From Monodelphis domestica (lineage: Eukaryota; Chordata; Mammalia; Didelphimorphia; Didelphidae): a stretch of DNA of 64,000 nucleotides. A program made the position numbers and the translations under genes. Location: positions 22,243,200-22,307,199 of the forward strand of contig NC_077230.1 of NCBI RefSeq assembly GCF_027887165.1, read 5' to 3'. Within the stretch, counting starts at the first letter, position 1. Each line of letters begins with the position of its first letter. Under the pieces are notes generated by a model. The model searched no databases. It was not told the origin of the DNA and saw nothing but the letters and a program-made list of their open reading frames with translations. Below are positions 10,001 through 22,000 of the stretch, one piece after another.

Positions 10001-13000
10001 GAAGGGAACAGTTGACAGAAATGAAGGGATTTCAGCTTGGCATTAGTGTAGAGGATGGATGAATGAAGATAGAATTATGCAAAGAAGTTCCATTAGGAGG
10101 TTTCTGCACGTGATCTAGGTGAGGAATGACGAAGGCCTGCATTGTATTGATTGTAGTGTGAGCAGAAAGATGATGGATACAAGAGGTCCTGCAGAAGCAA
10201 CTTCCGGACAACTAATTAGATATAGTGAAAAAAGTCAAAGAGGATTCAGGCTGCAGACCTGGGTGGCTGGAAGAAGAGCGATGCCTTACAAGCAGAAGTC
10301 CATTATATTTGATTGTACCTCACTGTATCTGTCTCTATGTATAAGTTTCTCCTGGTTCTGCTAGAGGAGGGAACAGTTTAGAAAGAGATTAATTTCCTTT
10401 TTGGACATGCTGAATTGGAGATGACTACCACATAATTGGAGATGTAGAACTGTGCTCAGAAGAGAGAGGAAGGGTTTGCTATGTAAATTTGGTGTTTCTA
10501 CGCTGAGCCAGCTAGGTGGTACAGTGGATAGTGCCAAGCTGAGACTTCCTGAGTTCGAATCTGGACCCAGACACTTCCTAGCTGTGTGACCCTGGGCAAG
10601 TCATGTCACCTTATCTGCCTAAGTTTTCTCATTCGTAAAATGAGCTGGAGAAAGAAATGGCAGACCACTCCAGGATCTCTGCCAAGAAAACCCCAAATGA
10701 GGTCACAAAGAGTTAGACATGACTGAACTTATGAAGCATAGAGAAAGAAGACCTAGGACACTGTAATAATTAAAATTAAAATTATGAGGTTGATAGTAGC
10801 TTAATAACTTTATTAAATTAAAGTAATAGGAGTAGGAAAGAGAGGGAAAGGTAGGAAAGAAGTAGAGAGGTATTTAGCTTACCAATCTATTGGCTGCCAT
10901 GATGGATTGAAGCTAACCTTCAACAAGGATGCATCCAGTCTCCGTGCTCCAGCCAGAAGCCCCCCAAAGACCTCCCAGTCTCCATGTATAAACTCTTTTC
11001 TCCACCCACTAGCTCTCACACATCATATCTCAAGAACCAATCATAGTTTCTTAATTTGCCTGGGCCATCCAGGGGGGCAGTGCCTATGGAATCAGTTTCC
11101 TGTCCCTTTGGTTCCTTGGTTCTTTTACTTCCTTTCTCTGAGGGCTTATCTATACCTGAATTTACTCAGTGGTCTTTGACCTCGAGGTCACTGAGAGATG
11201 TGACACAATGGAGAGAGAAATTCTCTTACAACCACACCCACACAGAGGGAATAGGATGTAGATAATGATTTGGCAAAGGAGACTGGAAACAGTCAGACAG
11301 GTAGAAGACCACCAAGAGAACAGTGTAAGGAGCAGAAATGTAAGGGGGTTTTTATAAAAGGTTGGGCTGGATTATTTCGGAGTAGGGTCACCAGGAATTT
11401 AGTCAAATTCCTAAGAGATTTATTTTAACAATTTATTTATAAAATATAGAAAGAGTGAAAGTAAGAAAATCAGAGAGAGGATAGGGTAAGATATCTAGCC
11501 TATGCACTAAGTATTTTGCTCCAGCCTCTGGCTCGACCCAGGCAGGGCTAATTAGCCCTTAGCCGGAGGGGCCTCAGCCTTGAGCCGAGGACTTGGAGAT
11601 GCAGGAAGCCTCTCTCAATAGGGTAGGTCTCTCCTGAGGTTGGTCCCTTCAGAAAATCCAGGAAAGGAGTCAGCCTTTTTCACTCACCCCACGTGGTAGT
11701 TTTAAGGAAAGTAGAAGCAGTCAGAGATCCCCCGTCAGCTCCTCCAAAGGCAAGACCTCCAAAGACCTCTTCACAGGAAGTTGTTGGCATTTTTAAAGAT
11801 CATTCCTTTTCATTCTTCCGTTTTATGTGTATCCATTACAGCTAAAGCTTTGCTTAGGACTGCCCAGGGAGTAGTCAGTTGATTCTGATTTGTCACCCAC
11901 TATTGCACATGTGGATCACAGACCTCCCCCACTCAAGTATAAGTGGGGTGTATTCACTTTTGGTGATTAAATCTAAAAATGGGCAGGAGAGACTCAATCC
12001 CATCTTCACAATTAAAACTTACAAAATGAATTAATGATGAAGTACCTATTAAGGGTTTAGTACTGTGCTAAACTGGGAATGCAAATAAAAGTAAATTAGA
12101 TAGTCCCTGTCCTCAAAGAACTTCTATTCCAACGAAGACAGCACCCAGGGGGATGGTGGACAGAGAGGAGCATTTAGAAGTCCTAGAGAAAGGTGATTGG
12201 AATCCTAAGATAATTAACTGATACTTCCTTTCCAGAAATAGTGGCATTGGTCACTATTTTCTGGACTAGAATTGGAACTGGAGGAATTGGAGAAGTCATG
12301 TGGTGAATGTTCATAACTCAGAAATTATAGTTGAAGAAATGGGAGTCTGAGCTCCCATTTGAAAGAGGAGAGGAGAGCTCGGGCATCTTGCCTTGGAAAT
12401 GGTTACGAAGATGGCCTGGTGAGGAGGGAATGGCCAGGGGAATAAGTAGTCACCTGTCTTGGGTACCAAAGAGAGGTCACAGGTTACAGTGGGATGAATG
12501 GAGAAAGATGGACATGGAATTTAGTGAGAATATTGGCTACCCAGAGTGAGCCTTCTCAGAAGAATGACGGAGCACAAAGCCAGGTTGAGAGTCTGAAAAC
12601 TGAGTGGAAAAGAAGCAAAGTCACCTCTCATCCTCCTCTGGCCCTGAGGGCCCTCCTTCCCCCAAAGTTTTCCCTACTGCATTTCTTCCACCCTCTGCTG
12701 TCAAATCAATCTTCCTATTCAGTAAATTCCACTGGTTCCCTATGACTTCCAGGATCAAATGTAAAATTCTAAAAAATATTTAAAAATATATTCATTCAAA
12801 ACCGTTGACAACCCAGTTCATATCTCCCTTAACAGACTCCTTCCTTCTTATCAAACACCCTCTGTCTTACCCCCAAACTCTGCAATCTAATGACACTGGT
12901 CCCCTTGCTGTTCCCTGCACAATACACGCCATCACCAGACTCCCAGCTTTTTAATGAGCTCTCTTCCTCCCCATCTCTGCCTCCAGGCTTGCCAATATTC

Positions 13001-16000
13001 CTTCAAAATCCCATCTTCTATGAGGAGCTTTTTCCCTTCTTGCTAGTGCCTGCTTTCTACTACTATTTCTAATTTGTCCTGCATAGATCTTGTTTTGTTT
13101 TAAATTTTTTGTTTAATTTTATTTAGTCAATTTAGAACATTATTTCTTGGTTACAAGAATCATATTCTATCCCTTCCTCCCCTACCTCCACCCATCCTGT
13201 AGCCCACGCACAATTCCACTGGGTATTACTTGTGTCCTTGATCAGAAACTATTTCCATGTTGTTGGTGTTTGCACTCGGATGCTCATTTAGAGTCTATAT
13301 CCCCAACCATATCCCTTCCACCCATGTAATCAAGCAGTTGTTTTTCTTTGGTGTTTCTACTCCCACAGTTTTTCCTCTGAATGTGAAGAGTGTTCTTTCT
13401 CATAGATTCCTCCAAATTGTTCAGGATCACTGCATTGCCACTAAAAGAGAAGCCCATTGCATTCAATTGTACCACAGTGTATCAGTCTCTGTGTACAATG
13501 TTCTCCTGGTTCTGCTCCTCTCACTCTGCATCACTTCCTGGAGGTTGTTCCAGTCTCCATGGAATTCCTCCACTTTATTATTCCTTTGAGCACAATAGTA
13601 TTCCGTCACCAACATATACCACAACTTGTTCAGTCATTCCCCAATCAAAGGGCATCCCCTCATTTTCCAATTTTTTGCCACCACAGAGCACAGCTATGAA
13701 TATTCTTGTACAAGTCTTTTTCCTTATGATCTCTTTGGGGTACAAACCCAGCAGTGCTATGACTGGATCAAAGGGTAGACAGTCTTTTAACGCCCTTTGG
13801 GCATAGTTCCAAATTACCCTCCAGAATGGTTGGATCAATTCACAACTCCACCAGCAGTGAATTAATGTCCCAACTTTGCCACATTGCCTCCAGCATTCAT
13901 TACTTTCCTTTGCCATCATGTTAGCCAATCTGCTAGGTGTGAGGTGATATCTCAGAGTTGTTTTGATTTGCATCTCTCTGATTATAAGGGATGTAGAACA
14001 CTTTTTCATGTGCTTATTAATAGTTTTGATTTCTTTGGCTGAGAACTGCCTGTTCAAGGGATAAATGTCCCTTGAACATTTATCAATTGGAGAATGGCTT
14101 GATTTTTTGTATAGTTGGTTTAGCTCTTTATAAATTTGAGTAATTAGACCTATGTCAGAGGTTTTTGTTATAAAGATTATTTCCCAATTGGTTGCTTCCC
14201 TTCTAATTTTGGTTGCATTGGTTTTGTTTATACAAAAACTTTAATCAAAATTATTGATTTTACATTTTGTGATTTTTTTCTAGCTCTTGCTTGGTTTTAG
14301 AGGCTTTCCTTTACCAAAGATCTGACATGTCTACTATTCTGTGTTCACCTAATTTGCTTATAGTTTCCTTCTTTATATTCAAGTTATTCACCCATTCTGG
14401 GTTTATCTTGGTTTAGGATGTAAGGTGTTGATCCAAACCTAATCTCTCCCATACTGTCTTCCAATTGTTCCCAGCAGTTTTTATCAAATAGTGGGTTTTG
14501 GTCCCAAAAGCTGGGATCTTTGGGCTTATCAGCTGCTGAGGTCACTTACCCCAAGTCTATTCCACTGATCCTCCCTTCTCTTAGCCAGTACCAAATTGTT
14601 TTGATGACCACTGCTTTATAGTATAGTTTGAGATCTGGGACTGCAAGGCCTCCTTCCTTCGCATTTTTTTTTCATTATTTTCCTGGATATCCTTGATCTT
14701 TTGTTCTTCTAAATGAACTTTGTTATGTTTTTTTCTAATTCAGTGAAAAGGTTTTTTGGTAGTTCAATGGGCATGGCACTAAATAGGTGAATTAATTTGG
14801 GTAGGATTGTCATTTTTATTATGTTAGTTCGTCCTACCCATGAACAATTGATGTTTTTCCAATTGTTTAGATCTAGTTTTAATTCTGTGGAGAGTGTTTT
14901 TTAGTTTGTTCATATAGTATCTGTGTTTGTCTCAGCAGATATATTCATAAGTATTTTATATTGTGTAGGGTGATTTTAAATGGAATTTCTCTTTCTAATT
15001 CTTGCTCCTGAAATGGGTTGGAGATATATAGAAATGCTGATGACTTATGTGGGTTTATTTTGTATCCTGCAACTCTGCTAAAGTTGTTGATTATTTCGAC
15101 TAGCTTTTTGGTTGAATCTCTAGGATTCTTTAAGTAAACCATCATAACATCCGCAAAGAGTGATAGCTTGGTCTCCTCGTTGCCCATTTTAATACCTTCA
15201 ATTTCTTTTTCTTCTTTAATCGCTACAGCCAGGGTTTCTAGTACAATGTTAAATATAATAGAGGTGATAATGGGCATCCTTGTTTCACTCCTAATCTTAT
15301 TGGGAAGTCTTCTAGTTTATCCCCATTGCAGATGATGTTGGCTGATAGTTTTAGATAAATACTGTTTATTATTTTTAGGAAAGGCCCTTCTATTCCTATA
15401 CTTTCTAGTGTTTTCAATAGGAATGAGTGTTGTATTTTGTCAAAGGTTTTTTCTGCATCTATTGAGATAATCATGTGATTTTTGTTGGTTTGCTTGTTAA
15501 TATGGTGAGTTATGTGGATGGTTTTCCTAATATTGAACCATCCTTGCATTCCTGGTATGAATCCTGCCTGGTCATAGTGGATGACCCTTGTGATGACTTG
15601 CTGGAGTCTTTTTGCTAGTATCCTATTTAAGATTTTTGCATCTATGTTCATTAAAGAGATTGGTCTATAGCAGTGGTTCTCAACCTTTCTAATGCCATGA
15701 CCTCGCAATACCTCATGTTGCAGTGACCCCAAACCAAAAAATTATTTTGGTGGCTACTTCAAAACTGTAATTTTGCTATAGTTATGATTCAGAATGTAAA
15801 TACCTGATATGCATTATGTATTCTCATTGCTACAAATTGAGAGTTTGAGAACCGCTGGTCTATAGTTTTCTTTCTCTGTTTTTGACCTGCCTGGCTTTGG
15901 AATCAGTACCATATTTGTGTCATAAACGGAATTTATTTGGTAGAACTCCTTCTTTGCTTATTCTGTCAGATAGTTTGTATAACATTGGGATTAGTTGTTC

Positions 16001-19000
16001 TTTGAATGTTTGATAGAATTCATTTGTGAATCCATGTGGACCTGGGGATTTTTTCTTAGGGAGTTCTTTGATGGCTTGTGCAATTTCTTTTTCTGATATG
16101 GGGTTGTTTAGGTAATCTATTTCTTCCTCTGTTAATCTAGGCAATTTATTTTTGTAAATTTGACTATTTTGTAAATAGTCATCCATATCACCTAGATTGC
16201 CATATTTATTGCCATATAATTGGGCATAATTTAATGATTGCCTTAATTTCCTCTTCATTAGAGGTGAGGCCTTACTTTTCATCTTGGATACTGTCAATTT
16301 GGTTTTCTTCTTTCCTTTTTTTAATTAGATGACCAGCACTTTGTCTATTTTATTTGTTTTTTCAAAGTATCAGCTTCTAGTCTTAGTAAATCAATTGTTC
16401 TTTGACTTTCAATTTTATTAATTTCTCCTTTGATTTTTAGGATCTCTAATGTAGTCTTCATCTGAGAATTTTTAATTTGTTCACTTTCTAGTTTTTTAAT
16501 TTGCCTCTATGCCGCCATCTTGACTCCCATCCTCCATAGATCTTGTTTTGTATGGTTGTTTTCATGTTGTCTCCCCTTTTGGACCGTGAACTCCTCAAGA
16601 GCAAGGATTGCCTTTTATCTTTCTTTGTGTCTCCAACATTTCTCACCATGCCTGGCATGTAGTAGGTGCTCACTAAGTGCTTATTGACTGAGTGAATAGC
16701 TGTGGTCCCCAGAACATTTTGAAAGCTTTTGTTTTAGAAATTAGTCAATTTCCCTCCACAGTTACATCTAGATTCTTCTCCTGAAATCTTAAGATCACGT
16801 TGTTTTTGTTTGTTTGTTTTTACATACAATGCACTTTTAATAGGAATTATTAACACAAATTAATGTCAATTATTGACATTTCAGCATCACTTTCTTAATT
16901 CTAGAAATAAACAAAACAAAAAATCCAACCCTGATGTATAACATTTACCTACTTCCAAAGTGTAGCTGCTTACACTGAAAATTTAACAACTTCCATAATC
17001 CATTTAGAACTAGGTCCACACTTCTGCCTTTTCCCTCCAACTCCATTCTTTTTTAAGATCATCAAAGCACAGCAGAAGTTCTTTGAGGACCTCTATTTAA
17101 TAAAAACTCTTTCTTTGACCTCTAATGATGGTAGGGTTTGGAGGGGACACATGTATCATTTCCCCATATTAGAATGTAAACAGCATATCTAAGTTTAGTC
17201 CCTTACAGTTATTGGTTTGTTTGGGTTTTTTTTTTTGAAATTTTTTATTTAATTAATTAATTTGGAATATTTTTCCATGGTTCCATGATTCATGTTCTTC
17301 CCCTCTCCTCCCACCCCCTCCCTTAGCCAACAAGCAATTCCACTGGGTTTTACATGTGTGAAGACCACATTGTTGAGAATGGCACAGGGCCAGTAACAAC
17401 CCGTCTGAACCTCAGAAAGAGTTTTGGGGGCCTTGCCAAATGGAAAGCACCTTAGGGCCAAGAAGGTCATGTGGGTTCCAGCACCTGTTCCACTGACCCA
17501 AGACGAAACTTCTGATGTGTCTGATAGAGGCACTGTGAGGTTTCCCATCTCCTCTCCATCTGTTGTGTGGGGGCATCACTCATTGTTCATTGCTAGTTCT
17601 TGTCCAAGATAGAATGTTTGGATGGATCCGCTGGGTATCGTGATCTAGCCGATGGGCCTTCTTAATCCCAGGGGACTACTTGGCCTAAACTTTGAGTGGT
17701 CACAGCTCCGTAATGTTGGGGGGTTTGGCGTCAGGAGCAGCTGAGACATCTTGCCATCGAGGGGGTTCTTGACCTCTTTTATGTCAGGGGTCCCTTGGGG
17801 AGTCTGGCAAAACCTCTGTACTCCTTGTCAGAGGAATATTTTCATATAACTGAAGTGCAAGCTTTCATCTAGAAGTTAGTAAAAAAGAAAGATGTGATTT
17901 TCCCCCCATCCAGGTTCATGGACCTTCTGAAATCTCTCCATGTTTAAAAACCCCTGATCTAGGGGACAGCTGGGTAGCTCAGTGGATTGAGAGTCAGGCC
18001 TAGAGATGGGAGGTCCTACGTTCAAATGTGACCTCAGACACTTCCCAGCTGTGTGACCCTGGGCAAGTCACTTGACCCCCATTGCCTAGCCCTTACCACT
18101 CTTCTGCCTTGGAGCCAATACACAGTATTGATTCTAAGATGGAAGGTAAGGGTTAAAAAAAATTAAATAAATAAATAAAACCCCTGCTCTAGAGGGCAAA
18201 TACCTGTTGTGGATAGCCTCCATGATGGCAGCAAATACTTTTGGTATGCAAACATCTCCTACTATATATAATACCTCTTACTTCATACTAATAATCAGAA
18301 GACGATAATCCAAAGTCAAAGAGCCTAAATTTGAATCCTGATTCTGCCTGAGGACATTGGACCAGATAACCTGCAAAGTCCTTCCCAGATGTGATAATGA
18401 TTCTGTAATTTGTGATTATATTGTTATGTCTTGATAATAGCAATCTCGTATGATTGTGACTATAATAATTAAAATGATGAGACTGGTTGTAGCTTAATAA
18501 CTTTATTAGATCAAAGTAGGAAAGAGGGAAAAATAAGAGAGAGTTAGAGAGATACTTAGATTTCTAATCAGTGACCGCCATTATGGGGCTCCTTACAACA
18601 CTCCCCCACATGTCCAATCTGGTCCTCCACAAGCATGCAAAAGACCCTCACTTCCTCCTTGGCTTGGCTTATCAACTTTTTTCTCCACCCACTAAGTCAC
18701 AGGGTACATCTGATAGTTTCTTAGCCCAGGGGGCTATCCTGTGGCTACATCTGGATATTTTTTGACCCTTATTACTTCCTGTCTCCTTGGTTCTTCATTT
18801 CCCTTTTTTTTAACCCTTACCTTCCGTCCTGGAGTCAATATTGTGTATTGGTTCCAAGGCAGAAGAGTGGTAAGGGCTAGGAAATGGGTACGTGGGGGGT
18901 AAGTGACTTGCCCAGGGTCACACAGCTGGGAAGTGTCTGAGGCCAGATTTGAACCTAGGACCTCCCATCTCTAGGCCTGGCTCTCAATCCACTGAGCCAC

Positions 19001-22000
19001 CCAGCTGTCTCCTTATTTACCTTTTTCTAGTGGCCTGTTTATCTCAACTCACTCACTGATATTTGGCCTCAGATGATGTCATGTGAGTGACATAGGGAAA
19101 AAGGAGAAATTTACTTTAGACTTGACCAAGGCATGGGAGCCACCTTGTTGGACAAGAGCCTCTAAGACAGTGTTTTGCTCTGCCAAATCAAGTGTTTAAT
19201 ATCATTAGCAAACAAGAAATACAGTGGGATCTTATATTCTCTACACTCTTTAGTCATTCATGTCATAGTAAAGATGGAGAGGCCATGTCGTCAATTATTT
19301 GTGCAAATTTTTTTTAATTATTATTTTTTGTTATTATTACTTGTGCAAATTTGCCCCTTTCTTTTCTCAGGCCTTCCAGAATGCTCTTAATGCAATTGAG
19401 CAAAAGATTTGGAGAGATGAGGTTGCTATTGATGCAGTAGTTGTTGACTTCATTTTCCAGCGATTGGGTGATTTTTACCCCCATGTGGTTATTATCCTTT
19501 CTTCCCTTTCAGATGTCTTGAGAATTAATTGATCCCTCAGAGTCGACCCCTTAGCACAGACCTCTTCTGGGTATGCACGATCGAGCCCAGCCGTTCTGCC
19601 CATTTTTTTATTAGTACATTTTCTACTTCCTCACATAAACCCTATGTTAAAATTAGACACATGGCAGGTACACTGTGTTTTGGAGAACGTTTTAACAGAA
19701 ATCGTGTCTTGGTCCTTCTCTTTTCAGTTTTCTTTTTAGCTGCTTTTCAAATAATTTAGCACAGTGCCAAGTTTTTCTATAAACTTATTCCTTGATTCTC
19801 TGTTTTTCACTGTTTAGTGAGCCGGTGCTACATAGACTCTTCCATCTTCCTCTATAAGATTTTACAAGAGTTTATAACCTTTACCAGCATTGCCCTTAGC
19901 TACTCTTTTCTCTTCCCTTGGCAAAGAGAGCAACTATTTCCTGACTAAGGAAATTTGCAGGCTCTTTTGGTCTTTTCCTTATGGTAATTGATATACATGA
20001 AGTTAAACTTCCTTAGGAAATGCTGAGAGTCTGCACACTTAAAAAAAAGGCAACAATAAGACTTAAAAACATAATAAAACAGTATTGAATTGGGGAGAAG
20101 AGTCTTGGGACTATTCCTCTCATTGACTAGAGAATCTGTGTGATTCATAGATTTCACCTTTTCTATGATATTGACGTAGGTTTAAAAGAAAAAAAAAGCT
20201 GAGTGATGGAGTGAATAGGAGAGAAGCTAGACTGTTAGCTTAAAATAGCATGAACATTTTATGGGACACTACTCTGTGTGTGTGTGTTATTATTTAAAAT
20301 ATATACTAAAACATCCAGTAAAATTTAAGATTATATTATATATATATATATATACATAGTCTGATGCAGTGGTTGTTGCCATTTTCTCGGTCTCATTGTT
20401 CAATAACTGTAAGGTACATGGTTATCTCATCCCTCCCCAAAGGGTTTATTATCCTCCCTTCTTTATATCTTAAGAATTAATCCTTCAGAAACCATAAGTA
20501 AATTGGGTAAACACAGAATAGTATACATGTCAGACCTTTGGGAGGGGAAAGGCTTTAAAACCAAGCAAGATATAGAAAGAATCACAAAATGTAAAATAAA
20601 TAATTTTGACTACATCAAACTAAAAAGCTTCTGTACAAACAAAACCAATGTAACTAAAATCAGAAGGGAAACAACAAATTGGGAAAAAATCTTCATAGAA
20701 ACCTCTGACAAAGGTTTAATTACTCATATTTATAATGAGCTAAATCAATTGTACAAAAAATCAAGCCATTCTCCAATTGATAAATGGGCAAGGGACATGG
20801 ATAGGCAGTTTTCAGATAAAGAAATCAAAACTATTAACAAGCACATGAAGAAGTGCTCTACATCTCTTATAATCAGAGAGATGCAAATCAAAACAACTCT
20901 GAGGTATCACCTCACACCTAGCAGATTGGCTAACATGACAGCTATGGAAAGTAATGAATGCTGGAGGGGATGTGGCAAAGTAGGGACATTAATGCATTGC
21001 TGGTGGAGTTGTGAACTGATCCAACCATTCTGGAGGGCAATTTGGAACTATGCCCAAAGGGTGATAAAAGACTAGTCGTCTGCCCTTTGATCCAGCCATA
21101 GCACTGCTGGGTTTGTACCCCAAAGAGATAATGGACACAAAGACTTGTACAAAAATATTCATAGCTGCGCTCTTTGTGGTGGCCAAAAATTGGGAAACGA
21201 GGGGATGCCCATCAATTGGGGAATGGCTGAACAAAATGTGGTATATGTTGGTGATGGAATACTATTGTGCTAAAAGGAATAATAAAGTGGAGAAGTTCCA
21301 TGGAGACTGGAACAACCTCCAGGAAGTGATGCAGAGCGAGAGGAGCAGAACCAGGAGAACATTGTACACAGAGACTAATACACTGTGGTATAATCCAACG
21401 TAATGGACTTCTCCATTAGTGGCGGTGTAATGTCCCTGAACAACTTGCAGGGATCCAGGAGAAAAAAACACCATTCATAAGCAAAGGATAAACTATGGGA
21501 GTGGAAACACCGAGAAAAAGCAACTGCCTGAATACAGAGGTTGAGGGGACATGACAGAGGATGGACTCTAAATGAACACTCTAATGCAAATACTATCAAC
21601 AAAGCAATGGGTTCAAATCAAGAAAACATCTAATGCCCAGTGGACTTACGCGTTGGCTATGGGGGGTGCGGGGTGGGGGGGAGGAAAAGAAAATGATCTA
21701 TGTCTTTAACGAATAATGCTTGGAAATGATCAAATAAAATATATTAAAAAAAAAAAAGAATTAATCCTTCAGCGTTATTTCTCCTCTAGCATAGACCTCT
21801 TCTGTGTGTACATGGTCTAGCCCATGCACCAGCACATTTTGTTTTCCTTAGTATATTTGATATACATAAAAGACATAATCTTCCTTAGATGTCCATCTTC
21901 CTCTGTTTGTTACATGAATCCTAAGCTGTGCTTGGGTTCTTATATGGATGTTCCTTTTTACTCATCTCCCATAGAATGGGTCTGTTTTGTGTTTTGTAAA

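Noticed and set aside
10762-12023. The two neighbouring LTRs as ends of one provirus
   Set aside because: They belong to different families and only about 100 bases separate them, so they are read as two solo LTRs.
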